Position numbers and translations under genes: made by a program. A stretch of 64,000 nucleotides of DNA from contig CM114274.1 in NCBI GenBank assembly GCA_050084515.1, forward strand, positions 36,146,001 to 36,210,000. The letters are read 5' to 3'. The number at the start of each line of letters is the position of its first letter. The first letter of the stretch is position 1. Under the pieces are notes generated by a model that was not told the DNA's origin, searched no databases, and saw only the letters and a list, made by a program, of their open reading frames with translations. This stretch comes from Blasia pusilla. Taxonomy: Eukaryota; Marchantiophyta; Marchantiopsida; Blasiales. This document shows, piece by piece, positions 23,613 to 34,300 of the stretch.

Positions 23613-24516
23613 ATCTGAACTGTAAGTGTGTTGGTGCCATGGATTGATTCTCATATCTTGGCAGAATTCTTGCAATGGCCTGGTCAAGTGATATTCTTTT
23701 TTTCCCTTGTGGAGAAGCTAGTGAGCCCACATTGAACCAACTTATCGTCTATGAGTGTGGATGGATTGTAGGTTCGAAGCAGTCGGAGAAGAATTTTCTG
23801 CTTCTTCTTGCACATTTTGCTAACGAATGCATGTATGTATGATTTTCCTATCATTAAAGCTCAACCTCCAGGATTCGAATCATTTTTTCTTCATCCCTCT
23901 GATAATCTCTGTCAAGGAGTTAGATCGACGTATTGTGAGCATATTTGCTGCCAAGTAGATGTGCAATGTGATACCTCTCAGGAGTCGATTAAAGCTTATT
24001 GCATTGGATTTGAGAGTACACCCAGAAATCTTGACTGTATTGCTATTAGCTGAACTCTAGAGATGCAATTGTTGCACTGTTATCATAGCATGATTAGTTT
24101 ACAAAGTTGAGGCACTGTAGGGCAATGCATCAACTATAGAGCACCCGGAGCTAGTGCAGTGCAGAATATTAAAACCAAGAGACATAACACTTACAAAGAA
24201 GCAAAAATATTGACACAATGCATACCAATGCAACAACTTTGTAAAGTGATGTAGCATTCATAGCAATGCAACAACTGGAGAGCAATTGGAGTTTTGGATA
24301 CCATTGCAGCAACTTTGTGAACTCATGTAGGTTACTATATGTGTAGAAAAATCTACGGTGTTATAGCTTTGAAATATGAATATATACCCTTGCACTATGA
24401 AACAGAGATTTTGTAAAAAGAAATTTAGTTCTATCTGTTATGGCTTCCTCCAGGTTGTTGTTTGTTTACCTACTGCTTTGGTTATATTATGCAAAAATTC
24501 TTCCGTGTTTTGCTTC
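23611..24516. other. intergenic
   Basis: No gene recognised. Three degenerate copies of a CAATGCARCAACTTTGT-like word occur between 24225 and 24330. Confidence 0.35.
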
Positions 24517-25120
24517 ATCAATTCAAGCCATATAGGGAGCTTGGTTGCTTGCACAATCACTTGAATCTTTTTTTGTCTAAATATCGAGACTGTACTCATT
24601 TAGTAATGTGTGTCATAACCTTGCAATCCTGCATCCCGCACCCTCGTTGGACAATGCTTGAGACTAGGATGGGTGTAGAGATAGATAGAAGTGAAGAAAG
24701 AACCATATAAGAGGAGGGATACACTGTCATATAGTGTGAGTGCTAACCATATATCAAGTATCAACCAGGAAGCTCTTCACCACCCCATCTATTTGTCTTG
24801 GTTGGGATCCCCAATAAACATTACTTACCAGTGCAGCAACTTTGGGCAATGAATCTAGGCTATTGAGTGTGTTAACATTTTTGGTGTTACCAGCTTACTA
24901 GAGACTGTACTCATTAAGTAGTGTCTGTCGTAGCCTTACTACCATAGACCCCGCATCCTGGTTGGACATGAGAGAGAGTACTCTTCAAGTAATAAGGACT
25001 ATGTACTTCAATTGATTGGGATTCCCTAGAAACATTACTTAATAGTGCAACATCTTTGGGCAATGAATCTAGGCTAGTGAATATGTTGAAAATTTCAGGT
25101 ATTACTAGCTTAGCAATATC
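24517..25120 (-). repeat. repeat B, two units (with repeat D at the left edge)
   Basis: The plus strand shows AGAGACTGTACTCATTAAGT at 24898 and a similar start at 24585. Each is followed by CCATAGACCCCGCATCCTGG-like sequence, GGATGGGTGTAGAGA and AGTGTGAGTGCT. The same blocks recur several times in intron 1 of the 4CL-like gene (33.9-36.1 kb). On the minus strand each larger unit contains a short coding-looking block, KLV.PEIFN.F..LD.LPK, followed by a GTAAGT splice-donor-like site. At 25040 the donor reads TTAAGT. Confidence 0.6.
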
Positions 25121-25354
25121 ATCATAAGCTCTTGGTTTGTGTGTTGTCAACTTTGTAAACAAGTTATTTTGTTCTACCTGATTGGGATATAGCGTAAAGG
25201 CAGAGAGGTCAATAATTTTCATGGCTTTCTCAATGTTGTTTTTTTGTGACAGTTTACTGACTGATTTGATTATGGTATTCACAAATGCTTTATCATTTGC
25301 TCCCGCATTTTCGGAAATGTCAAGTTGGCTCACAACTATAGAATCTTTGGGCAA
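24914..25354 (-). CDS. unrecognised ORF linked to repeat B
   Basis: A minus-strand frame of about 146 codons starts with PKDSIVVSQLDISENAGAND and continues KAFVNTIIKSVSKLSQKNNI, DLSAFTLYPNQVEQNNLF, and YDDIAKLVIPEIFNIFTSLD. Such a long open frame is uncommon in this AT-rich section. Its last third (IAKLVIPEIFN...LDSLPK) is the block that recurs, more or less decayed, in the repeat B copies at 24.8, 33.9, 34.3 and 35.7 kb. It may be an exon of a duplicated gene or part of a transposon-borne gene. I do not recognise the family. The last 40 codons run over repeat sequence and may not be coding. Confidence 0.35.
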   Translation of the reverse strand: MPKDSIVVSQLDISENAGANDKAFVNTIIKSVSKLSQKNNIEKAMKIIDLSAFTLYPNQVEQNNLFTKLTTHKPRAYDDIAKLVIPEIFNIFTSLDSLPKDVALLSNVSRESQSIEVHSPYYLKSTLSHVQPGCGVYGSKATTDTT

Positions 25355-25380
25355 TGAAGTTTAGAAATTGATAGTCTATG

Positions 25381-27614
25381 CTGAACTAATGGTTCGTGCA
25401 TACAAGTATCTTAATTTTCTTTTTTATTTTTAGAAAATTACACATTCCTCATAATCATTAAGATCCTTCTAAGGCAATCCAAAGAACTCGATCTAAGTAT
25501 TTAGTCCTCATTTTATCACAAGACTTACTCTTTATTATGTTCCGACTTGATAATGACTCCACTCCACAACTACACTCAATTGTAGCCATTAACTTAATGG
25601 ATTGGAAGGCTTGCTCAACAAAAATGATATTTATGACAACCTCTTGCAAATGTCTCCTTGATGATAATTGACCTCCAAAATTTCCACCAAACTCTTCGAA
25701 ATATTTAAATCCCCAACTATTTAATCACACTTGTCAAGTATGCATATGCATGGGGTTCAAGATTCTCATTGCACTAAGGCTCTCTCTTCTATATTAACTC
25801 CAACTAAGTATAAGTAATAGCATTAGAACATTTAGATTATAATAAACCAATTATAGAAAACATCACTATCCTTGATACTCTTACATGAATGTAGCTAACA
25901 AGACCAGATGTCTAGTTACGAATATATCAATATATTCATCAATCATAATTCCAAAGAACTCCAGCAAGAGTCCTCCGGAGCAAAACTTGACTAATTAAAA
26001 AACATATTTCACTACAACTCTGCTCATCTTTGTAGAGATATTTATTGATAAGCGTATTTGTAGTAAGCAGCAACTCATAGACTTGAAGGAATTTTGTGGA
26101 GGCATTATCTCTTTTGAAAGGAACTATGCACATTTAAATAATGTTAGAAGAGCTACTTCACATTTTTTATTCAATGTAGAAATGGCGTTTGCCATGAATT
26201 TTTCACCTCCATTGGCCATCCAAGGGAGCTTGATGTACTTGGCGTGATCATGATTTGGCCAAAAAAAGAGAGTTGATTGCATTGTTTCTAGCAAAGGCAT
26301 TCTTTCCTTTGCCTTCTCTACCTACTTTGCGTAAATAATTCCACTAATTGTGTTGAATTCTATCCAAACATACGTTGTGTACCATACATCCTTCCAACCT
26401 ACACAACTTTTTCAAGAATGGATGCACCACTCCCTAATGGAAGATGCTATTCCCTTTGACTAGATGATCCTAACATAATAATAACCATGGGTTGTTCCTT
26501 GGTAAGCTCATTAATGACAATGCATTCATATTTCTCCATCGTTTGGCTATAGTTGTAAATGAAAGAGGTAAAATATGGATAAAAGGTATTTCAAACCAAA
26601 TCAATTATATTTTACATAGACCTCTATGTTTTCAACTTCACAATATAACATAGACGTAATAAACCAAGAAAAATAAAGAAGAGAACTAACATGATTGCAA
26701 TACTCTTGATGAGTAGCAATGATTCCTAGAAGGATTCCTAGTCTCTTCAAGTAAAGAGCATTTTGCAGTTTTTTTTAAACTTTGTATAAATGATAGTTGT
26801 CGATGCTCGTGCGATGCACGGATCAATGATGTATAATTTTAACTACCCAGCATTACCCAATAATTGACCCCCAAATGAACCTAATAATATAACTCAGCTT
26901 TTTGAAATCAACCTTGAGATACCTAAAAACGCATGTTAGGATCAGATTGCACGAAAACACTCAGAAGTTTAGGTGTTTGAAAATCACGAGGGCATTCTCC
27001 CATATTAAGATAGATTAACACCTAAGAGAGTGAAGGGCCTTATGCTTCAAAAGAAGAACTTAAAAAAAAAATTAGGAAGAAATTACATTGCACGGTGAGA
27101 GTTTACAAAACAATGAGCCTTAAAGAAGCAAAAAACCAATGAAGAATGATGGTACTCCAAAAAGTGGCCTCAAGGAAGCAAAGCCATAAGCAAGACTCAC
27201 ATAGACGTTGCAAAAATGAGAGAGGCAAGTGGCCAATGAAAACAACATTGAAATACAAATCGGAGATGTAAGGGAAAAGAAAATACACTATATATATATA
27301 TATATGAGATGAACGTCAAGAGTAGATATCCAAGAGCACCCGTAAGAAGTCTCATATTTCAAGAAGCCCAACATAAGAGCCATGCCACTCCGAGTTATAT
27401 TGAGGGTAGTATTTGTATTCTTAACAAAGTGTAAAACAAGAAAAAGGTAAGGGTGCACTCTCAGTGGAGTAACAAAACCAACATCAGAAATGGTGGAGAC
27501 ACTCAAGGGGAATCGAGTATGCAAAGAGAACGCTCAAGCGCAAGCCAACAAAAGGTTGGATCTCCAACAACAAAGAATGGGAAGAGAAGGGCTGAAACAA
27601 AATCAAGAATCAAG
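25381..27614. other. gene-free, AT-rich
   Basis: No gene or repeat family recognised. There is a short TA run at about 27287-27304. Confidence 0.4.
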
Positions 27615-27740
27615 CAGTTAGGTTAAATTATGAGATGTATGACCAATGGATTTATTATTTTTCTAGTGGAAGTATTTGGGCTCTTTGGTTACTTTCCTCG
27701 AAACATATGCTCATCATTCCATTGAATATCATCACCTTTC
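27615..27740. repeat. dispersed repeat matching 1108-1227
   Basis: By-eye alignment with 1108-1227 covers about 115 bp with scattered differences (CAATGGATTTATTATTTTTC against GATGGATTTATTCCTTTTGC; ATATGCTCATCATTCC against ATGTGCTCACCACTCC). No LTR lies next to this copy. Confidence 0.5.
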
Positions 27741-29944
27741 TCCTTCTAGTAGTCCTTCTATCTTTGTAGTGTTAGTCTCTAACCACTATTGTTTTCATCA
27801 AATTTATTCTTAACTATTAATCATGAAACTTGTTGAGTGGATTTTTATTTTGCCTTTCTTTTTGCATTCCATTGTGCATTCTTGAATCCTTCCATTACCA
27901 TTGTTTGTACTCTTTCGAGGTTTGATATTATAATAAAGTGGATCTCATAAGGATTAGCTAATCAAAACCACTCCGATGAGGATTCTTGCCTTAGTCTCGT
28001 TCATATGCCCATTGTCCTAACCAATCAAGCTTCAGCATCACTGTTTTGGCAGCTAGAAATAAAACCAACCACGTTTCAATTCCCAAATTCAATCCATAGT
28101 CACATGCTGAGAGAGTAGCTTGGAAAAGTTAAATACCAAAGTGCCATTTGATGAGTAACTAAAAACAAGGCAACAAATCTTTTCCCGAGATTTCCTAGTG
28201 CCAAAAACACACATCCATCAACGGCCGGAAAGCCTATGAACATCGCCCGAATCGTGACCAAAAGTTTCGACACCCAAATCAAAAATACCTACAACTATCG
28301 GCCAAGGTTTCTTACCCACAAACAATTCTTCAAATCTTGCCTTTAAGGGCTACATCCCATTGGAATAGCCTCTGAATTTTCCTACACCCGCCCGAGACTC
28401 TTGGGTGCAAGAAATGTCAAGCATCCTAGCGACCCTCTTCATTAAAATATCTGATTATAAAAAGGGTACTCTTAAGTTGTCCAATTGTCGAATGAGTTCA
28501 TGGGTAATAATGATTCCGACCTAAGTGAACATGAAATTCATCACTAGTATGACCTAAAGACATACACAATTGGACTCTAAGAAAAGCCTCTTGATTCTAA
28601 GTGATCTCTTGGAATCTTCAAAGTGTCCTTTAGGCAATTTCAGCCATGGCAGGCTAAGTTCTTTGCCATATCCTTAAGTAAGGCATGGCAATGAAGGCAA
28701 CTAGTATTCAACTTCCTCTTTGCAAAGACTAGTGTACATCCCGTGCCTTGCACATGATTTAATATCCCTATGACCTTTACTAACCATGTTCCTCACAAAT
28801 TTAAAATAAATTTTTATTGCCTGTAGTGCGACAAATATTTCTTGTTGCCCAAATGTCATGTGCCTTCCAAACATGTGTTAGCAAATGAAGAAAGCACTTT
28901 CCAATAATCTTTGAGAGATGCGTTTGCAAATAAAGAAAACTCTCTCCAACAATAATATAGATGATGAAAAAAATTGAGATATGTGTCTCCAAAAGAAGAA
29001 GACACTCTCCAATTATAATGAAAAAACTCGGGCACAATATTCGACCGCCTACTACCTCCACAATGGCACTAACCATTGACAATGAATTCGAAGGAGGTGC
29101 TTCATCGAGATACAGAGTCTTGTGTACATTCCTTCAATAGATCATGTGATCTGTCTACATCGTTCATAAGGTGACAAGCACAACGTTTCTCCTCGGGTGG
29201 CAATTTCGCAGGGGTGTCCACACCATCCCTCACACCATTAGAAAGAAGATAAATCTTCATGTATACTGTGCATTGAGATCTCAACGGTGCTCTCCGAGCT
29301 TCAGATTTCGTCACATGCTCGAAACTTCAGCTTTGAGAGCTCGTTGCAGGCTCGAGATCTTCCAGACCGGGAGGAATATTGGCAGGGGATCGTCCACCTC
29401 TGCACCACCATGAGGGGTGGCCAGCGAATTTGACAAGGTTCTATGAGGCTGTCCTCCACAGGCCCTGAGAAAGCAAGCACGCTCCTGCGTGAAAAAGTAG
29501 AGAAGAAACCCTCCAAATGTGGGGAGGAGAAAGCGTTGAAGGACTGTGACACAGCACCACACCAACCAAAGGTCTCAGGCGCGACTGCCCAACTGCACGA
29601 GAATTGTTGCGATCTTTCGTTCGCGATCGAGTTAGCACATGATGCTCAGAGTTTAGAGCTCAGAGCTTTCTGCATCAATTCCCGTCGCAAGATTTTCCCT
29701 GAAGCCGACTTTGGAATGACGCTGATGAAAGTCACTCGGCGCAGCTGCTTATACGGGGACACCTGCAACCATAGCCACGAACGAAAATTCTCAAATTCCA
29801 AACCAGCTTTTTCACTCACTCATGCATGCCACCGACCTACGCAATCGACCTAATCACACGCTGAAGTAGACGTGCGACAAATGTATGGAATGCGGATTGG
29901 AAGGGATTTTCGAAAGACGCTATCAAAAGGACGAGAGGTGATCA
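27741..29944. other. no assignable gene
   Basis: Frames of 60-136 codons exist on both strands between 29100 and 29860 (the longest at 29443-29853, plus), in sequence somewhat richer in G and C than its surroundings. None shows a known motif or clear splice structure. This could hide exons of an unrecognised gene. Confidence 0.35.
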
Positions 29945-30660
29945 GCACTAACAATTTTCAAACCTTAAGAAGATTTTCAAATCTTCTCAAAAGCGATGGG
30001 CCTAAAGATTATTTCAACAGGTCTTCCGGTAGTAATCGGTTGCTTTCAAATCTCTGCTCCTAAGTGATGGATCCAAAATCACATCAGTACCTCTTCCAAT
30101 AGTATTAGAAACAGGTGCTTTCATGTCTGCTCGAAAGTGATGGATCCAAAATTACATCAGTAGCTCTTCCAATGGTGTTAAAATCGGGTGCATTCATATC
30201 TGCTCGAAAGTGATGGATCTAAACAGTATATCAGTAGGTCTTCCAATAGTGTTAGAATCGGGTGCTTTCATATCTGCTCAAAAGTGATGGATCCAAACAG
30301 TATATCAATAGGTCTTCAAATAGTATTAGAATCGGGTCCTTTCATATCTGCTTGAAAGTGATGGGTCTAACCATTATATCAGTGAGTCTTATGATAGTTT
30401 TAGTATCGGGTGCTTTCAAATCTGCTAAAAAGTGATGGTTCTAAACATCATATCAGTGGGTCTCACAATGATATTAGTACCGAGTGATCTCGAATCTGCT
30501 AAAAAGTGATGGTTCTAAACATCATATCAGTGGGTCTTGCAATGGTAATAGCGTCGGGTGATCTCGAATCTGCTAAAAAGTGATAGGGCCTAAACATCAT
30601 ATCAGTGGGTCTTCCAATGGTATTAGTATCGGGTGCTTTCAAATGAGCTCAAAAGTAACG
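29945..30660. repeat. minisatellite, 74-bp unit, about nine copies
   Basis: The word AGTGATGG or a close variant recurs at 29992, 30063, 30136, 30209, 30283, 30357, 30431, 30505, 30579 and 30654, spacing 71-75 bp. Within each unit CATATCAGTGGGTCTTCCAAT-like and TATCGGGTGCTTTCA-like blocks are conserved. Later copies are closer to each other than to the first ones. No open frame spans the array. Confidence 0.9.
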
Positions 30661-31359
30661 ATTACTTCTAAGGATTTCTTTTCATCTGTGCAGTATTACA
30701 TCATTTACATATTAAAGTCCTGACATGTTATATATCCTTCATGCTCTTAGTCCAAATTTTAAATCACCCTCCCTCACCTTTCTTGTATGGATGAATGATG
30801 CCTACATTTTGGAACATGCTCCCCTAGTCCGGAACCAAAATGGATATGAGGTTCTCTTGTTGCTCCATCTCCAAACACAACCTCAAATTCTGTGCACTTT
30901 GTAAAATGTTCAACCCTAGATCTGCAGATGTGCTACTCCATTCTTTTCAGCTTCTGATCACAACTGACCTTGTTTTGACCCAAATCAAGGTCCAAACTGG
31001 GTAGGTTTTCAAATCAAGAAAATATACTACACTTCATTTATTGAGCACAAGGAATAAAAAGAAATAAAATAAAAACTAAGCATACTTACCTCAGTTCTGA
31101 GGTGGAAAGGATGGAATTCCTCGCCATCGACAACTAATCATGTCTCAGGGAGGATAAAGCCAGTTAAGGACCATACATCCCATGTCTCTCAACTATGTCA
31201 GGTTGTCATATGCCTATGTGGGTTACCTAGTGAGAACTGCAGCTTTGAAAATAAGGAAAAAAAAATCCCATGGTTACCTAGTGAGAATTGCAACATTAAA
31301 AATAAGAATATAAATCCTCCAATCCTTCAACAAAAAACATTCTCATGATCCATTCTCAC
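30661..31359. other. gap downstream of the visible 4CL-like exons
   Basis: The last 4CL exon should lie on this side, but no sequence encoding the expected VAPYK or IPKS...GK block was found here or further left. A good-looking donor on the minus strand (AACTGAGGTAAGTATG near 31090) is not joined to recognisable coding sequence. Confidence 0.35.
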
Positions 31360-34300
31360 CTGAGCCGATACAAAAGCCATCACCTCCGTATCAATCAAGT
31401 TGGACTTAGGAGACTTGACCACAAAAGCGATTGGAATTTCACCAGCTTTCTCATCTGGTAACCTGAAGTGTGACATGAAAACACCGAAATGGTAAACACA
31501 TATAACAGGCATGGGGGTGCATACTCTTCACAACATCTGTGAATTTGGACATGACAAACACATCCTTACACAGCAATACAAGAAAGTGTAGACACTGAAA
31601 AAAAAACACTATGAAGCTCTCTGTGTAATTAGACCTGTCAGTGGAAACAAGTGGAAAACTAGTCATATTGGACGATTCCGTGAAAATAACTTCGATGCGA
31701 CAACAAGAAATAGATAAGCAGATGGATTGCAAAGCTAATAAAAGACTTTCAAGTTCAAGCGAAATCTCATTCCAGAACGAAGTTAAGCGAAGATCAGAAT
31801 CAGTCCCCGACTATCGTATTTTAAACTAACGAAACACCAATACACAAGGAGTCAACAGGACCTACCAAACAAAGAGTATGAGAATGAACCAATTATCTTT
31901 TGTAGCAGACTTCACTTTGAATGTACTGAAGTCTTGGGCATGAGAGGAAAACAGTAACTCACTGACTCTATACTATGGATTTGAGACCATAGGATAAAAG
32001 AGTGAACACGTACCCAACAACAGCTGCATCGATTATCTGCGGGTGTGTGAGCAAAATTGCTTCAAGTTCTGCAGGTGCCACCTGACCAAACCCCAAGTAG
32101 AAACTCTCAGTGGTTCCATATCATGTGATGCATTGAAGCTTGGGTGGCTCACTAGTACTGGAAAAGGAGCAAACCAACCCGAAAAAGTTACCACAGCCCA
32201 GAGACAAGACATTTGCAGGTAAATAGGAGGAGTCAAAGACTCCCCACATAAAAGTTGTCGGGGGAGACTAAAATATCCACACGTCACAAAGAAAAAGGCC
32301 GCACAAAAGAGGTGCAGATAATTACTGAATCCCGTTTCATTTGCAGCGGGACATTTCTTTGCCAGGTTCTAGTCACAGGAAAACAGACTTGTTCCGGATG
32401 GATGAAACAGGTACCTGTCTCCCATGCGGAAAAAGTCCGCATAGCCAGACTCGGCTATTTAAGACCCTCCTATGCGGAGGGTCTTTGACTCCTGCCAATG
32501 TTCTCCCCCTAAAGTTATCCGCCAACTGGTCTGCATGAGGCTTCAATGTACATAGCCTGGAACCTTCATATAATCTACCTGTATTTGTGGGGCTTTTGTT
32601 CGGAATCCCTAGTTACTTACTCCTTCAATCTTCTAAAAGTTTCCAATAATACTTTGCATGTAAAAGAGCCTGCAATTCTTTACTGACCGCTGTTCTAAGC
32701 CCAGAAAACGGCACATTCCAATGATATAGTAATTTCAATTCCACATGAACTAGGCAAAACTGCAATCTCAGCTATTCATTGATATGGTTTCTTACTTACT
32801 TGGAGACCCTTGTACTTGATCAGCTCCTTCAGGCGATCAACTATGAAAATCTGGCCTCTCTTATCTATGTAACCAAGGTCACCTGTGTGCAGCCACCTTT
32901 GGTTGTCGATGGTCTCAGCTGATGCTTGCCGATTGTTCAAGTATTCTGCAGCATCCCCAAGGTCGTCAAAAGACCATCCACACTTTCAAGAGGAAGAAGC
33001 AAATACATGCACAGCAGGTTTGTAAGACCATGGTGTGATATCGAATTCTAAAAACAGTTTGATCTTAGCTAGAGAAACGACAGAACAAGCAAGATATGAC
33101 AATCCTCCACCAATTGTCTCTGCGTTTGGAGTCCAAACAAAACCAAAGTAAAGATACGAGACAGTGGATGTAACAAACCTGTCATCACATTAGGTCCTCG
33201 CACCCAAATCTCACCCTGTTCATACGGTGGTAAAGCTTTTCCTGTAGAAGTATCTACAAACTTTACTTCCATGCTAGAGACAACTGTTCCTGATGAGCCG
33301 AAGTGACTCAAGTCTTTTTCACCAATAGAAACACACACAATTCCACTAGTCTCTGTCATTCCATAACCCTGGCCATCACAGAGTTGTAAGTTCAGCATTC
33401 CAACTAATATTTGGGGACAAACATGGAATGCTCAACCACTCCGGACATCAGAATCCATTTGAGTCTTCTCCCCACTCGAAAAAGAAACCCTAATGAGAAG
33501 GTAGATTTCCAATATCTGACTGAAGGTGCTGCAACCGACATTTGCTGGCCTGGACCACGCACTTGGTTAAGGTCGTAAAGACCCAATTAGCTTCCGATTG
33601 ACTTTGCAGATATACAACAGGCCCTGTAAGAAGTCAAAAGTTTGAAAATGAACATTGGCTGATTTTTCCCACGAGTTATTAGTCCCACAAACATTATGGA
33701 TGGATGACTTACTAAATCAACCAAGAACTACTAGTAATAGAATCAAATGAAATGAAAAGTGAACAGAAAATGAGCCAAGAGAGTTAATGGTCGCCTCATG
33801 ATCATTTGATATTGAAATGTTTATAGTAACTTTTGCTTTCGTCCAGACTCCTTCCGGGTTATGCTCTAAGAGCTAGCAAATATGACTATTGGGTCAAGTC
33901 AACACTATCTACTTTACCTCATTTAGATCTGCTGTCAATTTAGGCTACTGAGCTTTACAAACAGCTCTGGTGGTACCAACTTAGTAATTTCATCGCAAAT
34001 TGTTGTTGAAGGTGCAGAGTTCGACAGTACTCCTGCTTTTATTGTGGTCCAAGGGGGTTCAAACCTCTCATGAACTTGACCTGGCCACCCCAACAAGGAG
34101 TCCCCAAAAAAAGTGGCTTAATTCTCGTGATTCGTTAGAAAACTTGCAACCATAGACCCCGCATTGGTAGTATCATGCTAGAGGATGGGATGGATGCAAA
34201 GGAAGAGGTGAAGAAAGGATCATATAGAGACTGGGATTTACATTGAGTGCTTACTGTACATAGTGTTGTGGCAGAGCGTCCAGGTATCAACCTAGAATAT

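Noticed and set aside
23478-23687. Minus-strand frame with a Ser-Leu run that looks like a signal or repeat protein
   Set aside because: It is the translation of the GA microsatellite at 23572-23610.
29102-29314. Minus-strand frame containing MKIYLLSNG, similar to MKICLLSNG at 21233
   Set aside because: Similarity covers only about ten codons and neither frame extends into a recognisable gene. Likely coincidence or a tiny repeat.
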